Positions 10,656 through 20,870 of a stretch of DNA of 64,000 bases are shown here, piece after piece (the first letter of the stretch is position 1; each line of letters starts with the position of its first letter). The stretch spans positions 40,913,961 to 40,977,960 of the forward strand of contig OY747713.1 of the NCBI GenBank assembly GCA_963556495.2, read 5' to 3'. The stretch comes from Valencia hispanica. Lineage: Eukaryota; Chordata; Actinopteri; Cyprinodontiformes; Valenciidae. The notes beneath the pieces were generated by a model that saw nothing but the letters and a program-made list of their open reading frames with translations, made no database searches and was not told the DNA's origin. A program made the position numbers and the translations under genes.

Positions 10656-11595
10656 TCCCCCTTTTCCTCAGAATTAAAGTTACTTACTCATGTAATCTTG
10701 TAAACATGTAACTATCAACATTATCCAATTACAACTGTTTCATATCAAGCTGACTGCCTTACAATTCACAAAACATATTGTATGTATCTATGAACAATAA
10801 AAAAGTTACAGTTTCACTTCTGTGTGGCTTGTAACTCACCAAGCATTGTTTTACATAACCATGAACATCACAGTACCCACAAACATATTACTACATCATT
10901 TTAGCACAAAATCACTGAGTCTTTGGGGTATTTTTTTGAGTATCTGGGGTCTGGTCAACATGGGCATTTTCAGTCCTTGAGCGCCCTCTTGTGGTGCTTG
11001 AGTGTCAGTTTGTTTGTTTATTTAATTTCCCTCTCTGTCAGGTGTTTCTTCTTGTCCAAGGTGTACTTGTTTAGTCTCTTGCGTTTCAAACTTTTTCACA
11101 TGCATGGTATTTCTGCGATAACGTACACCGGTTGGAGATTCAACAACAACTTAGTTTCCAAATTTGCTCACAACTTTATGTGGTGTTGCATTGAATGCTG
11201 TTATAAATGTGTCCACTTTGTCTTGTTGTAATAGTACTCCATCTTCTATGTCCACTTTGGAGTACTGGGCTCCTCTTCGCTCCTCAGCATACAGCTTAGC
11301 CTTTCCTTTTTGTTCAGCATCTCTGTCACGAACATCTAACTCCGGTTAAACAGGAGCTCCGCTGGGCTTTTCCCTGTAGTGGGAGACTCAATACTGCGAT
11401 AAACCGTAACATATTTTCTGTTCTCGTTTCCAATCAAGTCCTTCTGCATGAGCAATCCTGATCCTTTTCAGATCAGGATTGGGCCATTGCCCGATTTGCA
11501 GGTAACTGGTAATCCATGTCTGCTGAATATAGATTCCAGACAGTCAATGAGTCTGTCTGCAGTTGTGAATGTTGTGAACGGTTTTCATTTTTGTT
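10656..11595 (-). pseudogene. Gypsy integrase C-terminal fragment (K02A2.6-like)
   Basis: Read on the minus strand: DRLIDCLESIFSRHGLPV near 11530, YRSIESPTTGKSPAELLF near 11380, RDRDAEQKGKAKLYAEER near 11300, TAFNATPHKVVSKFGN and RRNTMHVKKF near 11150, then KKIPQRLSDFVL near 10925. This is the second half of a Ty3/gypsy integrase of the type often annotated as K02A2.6-like in fish. Stops and shifts occur throughout and the first half is missing. An 11-bp inverted repeat (11453-11481) sits where the catalytic core sequence should be. Confidence 0.75.
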
Positions 11596-11718
11596 TCACT
11601 GAATAATACTGAGAGAATTTTTGTCAAGAGTTCATGAATGTGCATTTTGCATATTCTGAATGAAATTAATACAGTATTGGACATTTCATGATTGTTTTAT
11701 ACATTTTGTATCCGTTAG

Positions 11719-13269
11719 GAAGAGGTGGCTCTTGCCACAATTCTAAGAACTTTTCAAGAAGAACACATTTCTGATGACATGATACCCATCATTTGCATCA
11801 GGAGGAGAAAGCTTCTGGAGAGTGCCATTAAAGCTATCTCCAGAGTCACGTTTTCCTGGACTCATTCGCCACAGATAGAGTTTGTTGGAGAAGATACAGA
11901 TGATATGGGGGGACCACAGCAGGAGTTTTTCAGGTCTGGATACTGCAAGTAATTTTTGTAATGTCTAACAACTTTGATTTTTTTCTGGTGAACTATACAG
12001 TAATACAAAGTCCTTTCTATCGATTTGATCTAAATTCTTGATGATAGAAGTACAGACCTCTCTTGGCATCCTCGAGGGAAAGGCTGGCCAGGTCTTTCTA
12101 ACTTTTCAATCTTATGACTTATGACCAAGCAGCATTAGAGCAGCACAAATACACAAAAGGTGGCAATCTCATTTCATGGTCAATTGCGCATGGAGGTCCA
12201 TGTATCAGAGCCCTGGCCCAGCCTCTTCCAGCTGACGTGTGGCCAGGAGCCGCAACTGGAGCAGTTTCACTAGCATGTGCTGCCCGACCCAGATGTACAA
12301 AGCAAAGTCAAACAAGTAATTAATAATCATGTTAAAATTCATTGGGTTTTTGAAAAAACAAACAATTTATTACTTCTAGTCAAAGTTGTCAAAAGCATGA
12401 AATAGCATTTTATTTATTGTAAACCATACCATGCCAAGCTACGTTGTTCTCACTTAGATCTCTCTCTAAGATCCAGCATTGTAAGACTGCAGAGGACCTC
12501 ACTGCCATCCAGCAAGACTTGGGGGACTGGATTGCTGAGTGTAGCGTCCCAAGCATATTTAATGCTACAGTGGAAGACATACAGAAAACTTATGCATATG
12601 TAGTGAAGCACTATATCTTTTTCAGGTTAACACATGAAATAAGCTTTACTGTTGTAACTACTACAAAAACACAGTCAATATAAAAACATTACTTTCTGTA
12701 TGCTAAGACATATTGAAAATCAATGTAAATATGAAAAATATAAAATTTAATCTGTATCTAATTGACATTTTCGAGTAAAAACATTTACACAATATTGTGT
12801 CTTCAAGGAATGATGTGCACATAAAGTTTGTAATCACTGGGAAATGTTAATCTATTTATTTGTTTGTACTGGACAGAGATGTAAGCTTTTATTGTTTTAA
12901 AATTGTTCAAAAATTGTAATGTTACAAATTACAAATTATTTGTTTGTAAAACTAGACATAGGTGTACTTGTCTGCAAGTAGCAGGCCCTTGTGAATTTAT
13001 AATTGAGGAACAGTGATTTTATGAAGTAAAATCAAAATGTCAATTTTCAAAATATCTGTACATTTCTGCACAGTAATGTACATGTTTGATCTCTGTTGAT
13101 CAATAGAACAGCCAAGATGATACACCAGTTTACAGAGGGAATGGATGCATATGGGAAGCTGTGAGACGTGGTCAAGGACAACTGGATTGCCTTCGTGCCT
13201 TTGTTCACTGACATGAAGGAACCTCTGTCAAAGGCAGTCTTCAAGGCCATCTTCAGTTACAACTACAGC
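11719..13269 (+). pseudogene. HECT-like (G2E3-type) gene, four exons, nonsense stop
   Basis: The exons resemble the HECT-like domain of fish G2/M-phase E3 ligase-like proteins. Exon 1 (11719-11933) has IRRRKLLESAIKAIS and IEFVGEDTDDMGGPQQEFF, ending at donor cag|gt. Exon 2 (about 12040-12315) has VQTSLGILEGKAGQVF, a frame break, then ISWSIAHGGPCIRAL. Exon 3 (12458-12625) has KTAEDLTAIQQDLGDWIAE and ends cag|gt. Exon 4 (13107-13269) has MIHQFTEGMDAYGKL then TGA at 13162-13164, where homologues I recall have Trp, then WIAFVPLFTDMKEPLSKAV and donor gtaaga. Phases between exons 3 and 4 agree. The catalytic Cys region is not seen. It is probably a decayed member of an expanded family. Confidence 0.65.
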
Positions 13270-13381
13270 GTAAGAGGAACCAACCATCAAGGAATCCTTA
13301 AGATAAATGTTTTATGCAAAAATTGCTGATTTCCTGAAATGGATATTTCTTGCTTTTCTGGATCATGTTGATCCATAAAAT

Positions 13382-13399
13382 CCCCCCCCCCCCCCCCCC
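13382..13399. repeat. Poly-C run (18 bases)
   Basis: Uninterrupted homopolymer in the intron-like sequence after the fourth HECT-like exon. Its length may be unreliable in the assembly. Confidence 0.9.
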
Positions 13400-13524
13400 A
13401 AAATAGCTTGAAATTTGTCATTGTGTCAAAATGTGAAAAGATTGAGAGCATGTAAATACCTTTGTAAAAGGTTCTATAGATCTCAGCTAGTCGCAGCTTG
13501 TAAATGTTCCTTTTGCTCCCGCCT

Positions 13525-14200
13525 CAGCTACAGAAGTGGTTAAATATTTAGGAAATTATATATCTGACGATATATCTGATAAGGACATTTATAGATGTTG
13601 CCGCCTACTGCATGCACAAGCTACAGAAGTCCTCACAGTGGACAGGAGTGCCAGTGCAAGTTGGGAAGTTAAAGAAATAATTCTGAATTTATTAACCTAC
13701 GTCCTATTCAAAAAACCATGTAGGGACACATACATACAGTGCTGTACTTGTCTGTACTCGCTTTGCCAAACAGCTCGTTAAATGCACGTTTTGCTGCTAC
13801 AGTGAAGTAAAACCTTTACCGATTACCAGATGTTAAAGCTTCATCGTCATTTTTAGCCAGTTATCCACTGAGGTCAGTGCTAACCTGTTTTTTGTTGTTG
13901 TTGTGAGGTGCACAAATTGACATCTTATGATGATTAGTGATGGAGTAACACCTTATCATGCTGTATTGTGCAATCTGATGCATAGTTGTACGTGTAGGCT
14001 AAAGGACTCTAAGAATAGTATTATTGTATCTTTGACTGACCCTGCACAAGTTCAGCTATGTTTTATTCCAAGTTATGGTATCATTAGCGTTTTAGCCTTT
14101 ATATAATTGTGTGGCACTGTGGATTCTATCCTGAACTCTGTCCTTTTATTTCTTTTATTTTTTTATGTACTGGTGTGTGTCTTTAATGAACTGATCAAAC
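13525..14200 (+). mobile_element. LINE RT C-terminal fragment and tail (uncertain)
   Basis: At 13536-13620 the frame reads VKYLGNYISDDISDKDIYR and RLLHAQATEV, which matches the region after the RT core in fish LINEs (KYLG-x-I, D-IYR, LYAQAN). The following 500 bases look like an eroded coding region and 3' tail, without firm boundaries. Confidence 0.5.
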
Positions 14201-14944
14201 AATCAATCCTGATTAATATCTTTCATTTCATCTGTTTATACAATCTATTTGTAAGCACCTCTCCCTCCATTTGAGACTTTTTCTGTGTTTTTGAGTCTGC
14301 GATCGTTGCCTGATCTCTTCCTGACACTCACTGTGGCATTGTGAAGTGTAAGTTTGCAAATTAGCTGCCAGCCACAAGGTCCATCAACAGACCAGCAGTT
14401 GGTTTGTGACACAGACCACATGCTATCCCTGATGTCAAAAATACTTCAATAAATTAATAAAAATCTGCACTCATATTGAATAATTCAGAATATGCGTTGC
14501 AATGAGACTAGTCAGATTTTCTTTTAAACAAACAACTTCTAACAACATTTTAACCAGGTATTTTAAACAAACATTCAATATGCCCCCATTTTTGTAATTG
14601 TCTTTGTTTTTTTATTGGTTGGATATAAAATTCTCTCAAGTCTTCAGTAACCTCTGACAGGTTTTCTTCCAGGATTGTCTTTTATTAAACTCCATCGGCG
14701 ATAAAGCGTTTCCACAGCATAACGCTGCCACCACTATGTGTAACTATGGGGACAGTGTAAGACTGAAATGTATAAAATATTTGAATTGTCTTGCAGTTTG
14801 ACATGAAAAATGGATGTTTTATTTTCTTTTTTACTTTTGGGGCTTCTGTTTTTTTTTATATAAATAAAATATTTGTGAATAAAAGACATGTTGGTCAGAC
14901 CAGCGCTGTGAATCATTGGTCGTGAATGTCAAAGTACTAAAACG
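14200..14944. other. No gene recognised
   Basis: AT-rich sequence directly downstream of the ST3Gal stop codon at 14945-14947. It should contain the 3' UTR if that gene is transcribed. An aataaaa-type motif lies near 14866 on the minus strand side (tttatatt), but I would not call a poly-A site. Confidence 0.3.
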
Positions 14945-15980
14945 CTAAAACCCTTCATAAAACTCGATTGACTTCTCCGCTGCCATTTCTTTTATGGCTT
15001 TATATTCATGTTGTCCAGGATGCAGTCCAGTTCTCAATTTATTGTTTCCCAGTGTTTCCCAATAATGGCTCCAGTTACCATCGTGGTCTGCTCCGTAACC
15101 GAAAACATAGACCTAGGAACAAAAACAAAAAGCTTTTTTTGTGGAAGTTCAACCACTAGGATCCACTAAGTTGCATCTGCTTTCTCTTCAAGTTGTGTCG
15201 ACTACTGCTGGGGCTCTGTTGACTTGATTTTATGCACAAATACAATTATTTATATTTTCTACCCAACAGCCACACTCAAATGAAAAACAGTACAGATATT
15301 CATAAATGTTTAATAATGTGAAAAAGTGTTTGCCCCATTTCTGATGTCCTCGTTTTGTTTATTTTGTCATGCTCATCAAACAAATTATGACATCATATAT
15401 AGATGACCTATGAAAATACAAAAAGCTATTTTCAAATGAGGATTTCCTTTTTTATTAGTGAAAAGCTGTCCAAACAAACCTAGCCCTCTATGAAAAAAGC
15501 CCCCTAAGCCTGAGCTAATACCTGGTTGTGCTGCCCTCGGTTTTGGCTTCTCGGGAAATAATTTTGTCCCACTCCTCTTTTGCAGAATTTAACTAAAGGG
15601 AAATTCGTGTTTTGCTTTTTTCCTAAAAAGGAAATCATTATTTAAAAAGCCGTAGTTTGCATTTGTTCAAGTTCTCTTCGTCTATCAACATTTACTTGGA
15701 TCTACAACTTTTGAGTATAAAAAAAGAGTCACGGACTTACCTCATCACAAATGTGAAGTGCAAGAACCAAAGTCATGAATCCAGTTGATGGATCTCATGA
15801 ACATATTTCATAAACGCTGGATTAACCACCATCACCTGATACCTGACACATAACCAGTGTGTTAAAACATTGAGTTTTAACACACTGTTACATTTAGAAG
15901 CACAATGTTTTGTTGCATTCACTCCGGTACTTACCAAATCTTTGTTAGCTGCCATTTTGGATTTTACTTTTGTATATGTC
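14945..15980 (-). pseudogene. ST3Gal-type sialyltransferase, 3' coding exons, frameshifted
   Basis: Three exons complete the C-terminal half of an ST3GAL1/2-type enzyme. Exon C (15935-15980, acceptor caacag, donor gtaagt) encodes TYTKVKSKMAANKDL. Exon D (15741-15835, acceptor tatcag, donor gtaagt) has VMVVNPAFMKYVHE and then, in another frame, PSTGFMTLVLALHICDE, which is sialylmotif S. Exon D is 95 nt, whereas the ST3GAL1 counterpart is 40 codons (120 nt), so 25 nt are missing between the Glu and the Pro and the frame breaks to a TGA. Exon E (14945-15112, acceptor cctag) has VYVFGYGADHDGNWSHYWE, including motif VS (HYWE), and ends GF then TAG. All splice sites are intact, and exon C fits the phase of the exon ending at 5602. 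No N-terminal exons are found upstream (above 15980). Confidence 0.85.
15290..15600. repeat. DNA-transposon-like repeat in ST3Gal intron
   Basis: The sequence gtgaaaaagtgtttgccccatttctgat followed by a long AT-rich body and ctcggttttggcttctcgg recalls a common non-autonomous fish DNA transposon. It lies in the intron between exons D and E. Confidence 0.4.
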
Positions 15981-16517
15981 CTGTTGAAAACCACATGACA
16001 TTATTAAAATGAGTTTTTAACATTCATTCATTACAAAAGAAAACTGTAGAAGAATACAGCATTTCCAGACTTAAAAACTACATAACATTTTATATATTCA
16101 TAAAAAAAATGTCCTGATGCAGATGTTTTACATATAAAATGATGCACCAGTAAATGGTTGGAAAGATATTATGATGATCAGTTTTAAGCATTAAAGCCCA
16201 AGTGACCACAAAGGACCTGAAGGATCCTTCAGTTTTTAGTCATGAGCCAGATTTTCAACTAATTCCTTTTTGGGAATCATCTTGTTGGTGCTAAATTCCT
16301 ATTTTAAACTTTTACATTTTATATTTTTCAGAGATTGAACTGAAGAAATGAAGAGTAAGGATGTCTTTGTGACATACCGCGTACAAGAACACTAAAGAGC
16401 AAATTTTAAATGGATTCTTGGCTCAGTTATTCAAAACTAAAATGTACCGTTTAATTGATGACTAATTTTAAAAAAACAGGAACTAGTAATTTGTATAATC
16501 ATTGATCGCACAAAATA
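15981..16517. other. No gene recognised
   Basis: Upstream of the ST3Gal 3' exons. I searched both frames for the motif L exons expected here and saw none. Confidence 0.4.
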
Positions 16518-16672
16518 TATTTTTGGCACTATTGGCCTTTATTGACAGCTACCAGACGGCAAACAGGCAGAGAGAGAAAGTGGGAAGACATCAAGGTAAG
16601 TTTTGAAGTTGGGAATCGAACCTAGGATGGCTGCATCAAGGACTAGCCTCTACGACTGTACCACTACAAGAG
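16518..16672 (-). repeat. tRNA-derived SINE
   Basis: On the minus strand an intact pol III box B (GGTTCGATTCCC) is followed by a T/C-rich body with tctctctctgcctgtttgcc and a tail ctgtcaataaaggc. The copy at 37081-37255 belongs to the same family. Box A is degraded. Confidence 0.65.
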
Positions 16673-17810
16673 GTTGCGTTACAATTTTTCATTTTCACTC
16701 ATTTTGAGTGAGGGGATAAAAAAAATCCTGTCATGATAAATTTTTATCCATCAGTTTTTAAAAATGATAATAAGAACACATCCAGTAGTATTTCATTTTA
16801 ATTTATTTTAATTAATATTCAATCCGATTAAACTGAACAGAGAATCCACATTGTGCCATCACACATCGAGGCTACATGTAGGCTACATGTGTTAAATATG
16901 AACATTTTACCTACTGTGGCCTAAACGGACATTACCCTGTTCTAACATATATACATTACGTGTTGTATTAGTTTGATACGTTTTATGATGAAAAATTAAT
17001 TATGTATGCTAGTTATATGAATTAATTCTTTCATTTTACATTTAAAATACCAGAATTTTGCACATAAATTAATATTTTTGTCTGCCAGCCAATAGAACTG
17101 ATCTGTTGTTCTGGTCATTTTCTCAACTTTAAAAGTTTTATTAAAAATAAGAAAATTTGTTTGAGCTTTAACAAAACATGTATGTCAGTGGGAAAAATAA
17201 ATGCTGTTTTAAGACACGATTTTAATGCGTTAGAGTGGCTTTATTTGCATGTTTTCAGCTTGATTTTACTCTTCTTGAATCCTACTGAGTCAGTGCAGGC
17301 ACTGATGGAAGGCAGCTGATTGTAATTAGTATAATCTGTATGAGTTTGGCCCTGTCCTTTGAAAAGGACTGGGGCCGCAGCAGATGGCATGGACAAAATC
17401 AGGAGAGGTGGAGGAAGGTGTTGACATAGAGCTTTTTAGCAGGGGAAAAAGCCTGTTTGGTTAGTGGATAGAGGGAATGAGTATAAACAATCTCTCACAA
17501 AATTCCCAACTGCCAAAGTTTAATCAGTGTTTCATGCTTTATTTACAAGGAGATACCAGCTGACCTAGGGATGCCAAGCTGCACCTGTCATGAGGACTGC
17601 AACTCCTTTGGACAATTTCCCACCACATCCTTAGTTGTTTTTATTGTAATTTTTTATTGATAAAATTTTAAATTAGGTTATTTTTTTCTTTTCTGTGTCC
17701 ACCCTCTTGCCATCTCTGCCTGTTAAAAGAAATAAGTAAATGGAAAACTTACTCTTTTGACAGTGTAAGTAAATAACACTTTTTACTCCACTTGAATTTT
17801 TCTTTTTTAA
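16673..17810. other. No gene recognised
   Basis: AT-rich. The segment 17280-17600 is less AT-rich and not obviously repetitive, so it could hold a conserved non-coding element, but nothing in it identifies a function. Confidence 0.35.
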
Positions 17811-19235
17811 TAATAATAAATTTAATTTGAGGGCACCTTTCTAAAATCCCAGGTCACCTTACAGAGAAGAGAAAAACAGAAAAATAATGCATAGAGAAAC
17901 AATCAACAAAACAGTTTTCAAATAGCAAATAAGTAGACTATACAACAAACAAAATAAGATCAAACACAAGTTAATAAAAAAGTAAATAAAATAATAAAAT
18001 GCACCAGTAATGGCAAAAAACGATGGTAATATACATAATTAAAAACTTAGCACAAACAAAAATGGAGAGTAGGATAATATAAGCAGATGCGTTTTCAATT
18101 GTGATCTGAACTCCGGAAAGGAACTACAATTACGAAGACTTGAGGGTAGGGAATTCCATAGCTGGGGAGCAAAGTATCTAAAAGCGCTCCCTCCCATGGA
18201 AGTGAGACTCACAGAGGGAACAGTAAGATGAAGAGAAATACAGGATCTAAGGAAATCTGTCGGTAGAGAAATGTGAACTTGGTCAGAGAGGTATGGAGGA
18301 GCAATATGGATGGATTTATAAGCAAGGATGATTATTTTATATTTAATATGCCAGGTGATAGGCAGCCAATGAAGAGTGAGGGGTTGGTCGTAATCGATTT
18401 ATGTTACTAAGATGAAAATATGCTGAACGAGTTACACTATTAATTTGAGAAGTGAAGGAGAGTGTGGTGTCGAAGATGACACCCAGGCTTTTAACCTGTG
18501 GGGTGGGAGAGATAGATGAATTGTCAACAGAAAGAGTAAAGCTAGCAGATTTTTGATAGGACAGGTTAGGGTTAGGGTTTATTAGCATATTTTATTAGCA
18601 TTTCGGTTTTATTGTTGCTGAATTTCAAAAAAATGTAACTGAACCAGGATTTAATTTCACCGAGGCAGTCAGTGAGAAATGTAGGGGGGAGGTTAGAGTT
18701 GGGTTTGAAAGAGATATAAAGCTGGGTATCATCGGCATAACAGTGAAAATGTATATAATATTTGCGAAAAATGAGTACAAGGGGAAGAACAGAGATGATA
18801 AATAGTACTGGTCCTAAAACGGAACCTTGCGCGAAACCAAAACTAACTGGGAGAGGATGAAATTTAAAAGATTCCAACTGAATAAACTGGGTGCGGCCAG
18901 AGAGATACTGTCAAATGTTAGTGCTGATGATCGTGTCAAATGCAGCACTCAAGTCAAGCAAAACGAGGACAGACAATAAGCCAGCGTTGGCTGCTAAAAG
19001 AAGGTCATTAGGAATTCTGACCAAAGCTGTCTCAGTGGAGTGTGGAGGGCGAAAACCAGATTGAAACTTTTCATAAAGATTATTACATAAGAGATGAGCA
19101 TGAAGCTGGGAGTCCACTGCTTTTTCTAAGATTTTTGAGATCAAAGGAAGGTTGGAGATGGGAGGAGTTATTGAGGTCGTTCGGATCAGCACCAAGTTTC
19201 TTCAAAACAGGGATGACAACAGCAAAAAATATTTA
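17811..19235 (-). mobile_element. L2-type LINE, RT 3' half, second copy
   Basis: On the minus strand: ISNLPLISKILEKAVDSQL, FQSGFRPPHSTETALVRI, VLVLLDLSAAFDT (about 18911-19195); [15 protein letters not shown] and [14 protein letters not shown] (18572-18877); [12 protein letters not shown] (18343-18588). The catalytic YADD is intact, unlike in the copy at 1-1186. The 3' UTR-like tail ends near 17811 with gagggcacctttctaaaatc. The copy is 5' truncated within the RT and broken by several frameshifts. Confidence 0.85.
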
Positions 19236-19627
19236 AAAAAACAGTTTGCTTTTAGGCATATAATTGAACTTGAATACAATCATTAGATCAGGAGTTGAGA
19301 AATTGAAACTTTCACTGTTTGTGCCGAAATGTCCCGAACTGTGCCAAACTGCAAGAAAACTAGCACTTTTTCCACTAAAGCCTCTGTAACTTTGCTCTAC
19401 TTCACTTCATCAACATGAATCTTGGTTTTTAGTGATATTATATACTGTAATATGAGAAAAAAAATTTGGCGTGAATAAAGAATCTTGTAATTTGTCTATG
19501 TCCGAGCTATAATTACTTTGGCATAGTAACATATGCTGTAATTTTTACACCTCTGATTAAATCTCACATACAGTGGCTTCATTTTGATACCAAGATTGTT
19601 GACATAGTTTGTTTTTGCAGAGAAAAA
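19236..19627. other. No gene recognised
   Basis: AT-rich sequence between two LINE fragments. Confidence 0.4.
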
Positions 19628-19935
19628 CTAAATTAATGTTGGGCATGTCCTATTCGAGCTAGGAGCTTGAAGAGACCCTGGAGAGACCCTGGGGCTAAAG
19701 AGGTTAAGACGTGTGACTGTGGCATCCTCCATTTTTCTATGGCCCCTGTACCCAAAGTGCTGAGGATCCAACAGCTGCTCAATATCGTTCAAGACCTCTG
19801 ATTGCCCAAGCTTCTCTGAGATTTTCATTACAACTGAGGTTAGAGCGACGTATCTAAAGTCATTGTTGGTTTGAGCTTGACTAGATTTCGGAACAGGAAG
19901 ACCTGCACCATACTTCCGGAATGTATGCACATAGT
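19628..19935 (-). mobile_element. LINE RT fragment, different family
   Basis: The minus strand reads PVPKSSQAQTNNDFRYVAL, TSVVMKISEKLGQSEVLND and IEQLLDPQHFGYRGHRKME, the fingers region of a CR1/Rex-like fish LINE. It is not the L2 family of 17.8-19.2 kb. About 100 codons remain, truncated at both ends. Confidence 0.7.
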
Positions 19936-19974
19936 TTTCCTAACAGGATAGCAAATAGCCAATTGAGGGACAGT

Positions 19975-20620
19975 CTTTGGGCTGCACAGTAGTGCAGTTG
20001 GTAGCACTGTTTCCTTGCAGCAGGAAGGTCCAGGGTTTGAATCCTCACCTGGAGTCTGCATGTTCTCCTTGTGCATGAGTGGGTTCCCTTCAGGTAGTTT
20101 TAGGTTAACTGGTCTCTCTAAATTGTCCTTAGGTGTATATGTATGTGTGTGTGTGTAGGTGTCCTTGTTTAGCTATCCTATTTAGGACCTTCTCTGGCAT
20201 GTTCGCTAACCTTCTGAAGACTGATAGATCTTATAGGGACCAAAGCCCGGTCCTAATATGGTGGATCCTCTTTTTTTAGGGGTTAGGGTTTAGGTTTAGA
20301 GGTATGGTGTGAATTATGTTTTGGTTAAGGTTAGGGTTAGGAATAAACTGGTAATGGTTAGGGGAAGAATTATGGTTAGGCATAAATGCAGCTATTAAAA
20401 TAAATGGAAGTCAATATAAACTCCTAATATGGGTAGAAATACAGCCTTGTGTGTGTGTGCTTGCATGCGTGCATGGTTGTTTGTCCTGTGTGTCTCTGTG
20501 TTGCCTTGCAATGAACTGGTGGCCTGTCCAGGGTGTAAAACGCCTCTAGCCCAATGACCGATGGAGATAGGCACCAGCTCTCCCATGACACTGCAAGGAT
20601 AAGCGGTATGGATGATAAAT
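19975..20620 (-). repeat. Dispersed fish repeat, interrupted
   Basis: Minus-strand copy of the family seen at 57822-58150. The outer piece is 19975-20155 (ggtttgaatcctcacctgga on the plus strand), and the inner piece 20445-20620 contains ggtggcctgtccagggtgta. The two pieces are separated by an unrelated segment within the TG-rich part. Confidence 0.65.
20156..20444. repeat. TTAGGG-rich dispersed repeat inserted in a TG tract
   Basis: It contains ggaccaaagcccggtcctaa and degenerate gggttaggg/gtttaggtt runs, and is bracketed by tgtgtgtgtg on both sides. I have met this type of sequence near CA repeats in vertebrates but cannot name it. Confidence 0.45.
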
Positions 20621-20804
20621 GGATGGCACGCTCTTCTTCTTCTGCTTCAACTGTGACAATGGATGATCCATACAGCACTTATACTGAAAAGCTATGCTGA
20701 CATACAGCATATTACACTTGTAACAGCCAGTGGAAGGATAGACAATCTGAGTGTACATGTTGGACTCTTGAGCAGAGTTCTGTCTGTTAAGCTTTTGGCA
20801 AACT

Positions 20805-20870
20805 ATACAGTGGACCTCCGGTATTCACTGGGATTAGGGACCACAGCCGCCTGCGAAAGCCTTCGGAAGA
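20805..20870 (+). repeat. Fragment of the GTATTCGCAGGG-type repeat
   Basis: Reads gtggacctccggtattcact and gggaccacagccgcctgcga, matching the start of the longer copy at 50965-51310. Confidence 0.5.

Noticed and set aside
11453..11481. 11-bp hairpin as a transcription terminator
   Set aside because: Vertebrate DNA; the hairpin sits in a decayed gypsy integrase and lacks any terminator context.
14968..15159. 63-codon plus-strand frame
   Set aside because: It is the antisense shadow of the last ST3Gal exon.
18560..18580. ggttagggttaggg as an interstitial telomere
   Set aside because: Only about two units, inside a LINE frame.
20395..20758. Overlapping minus-strand frames as genes
   Set aside because: They fall within the dispersed repeat and have no domain.
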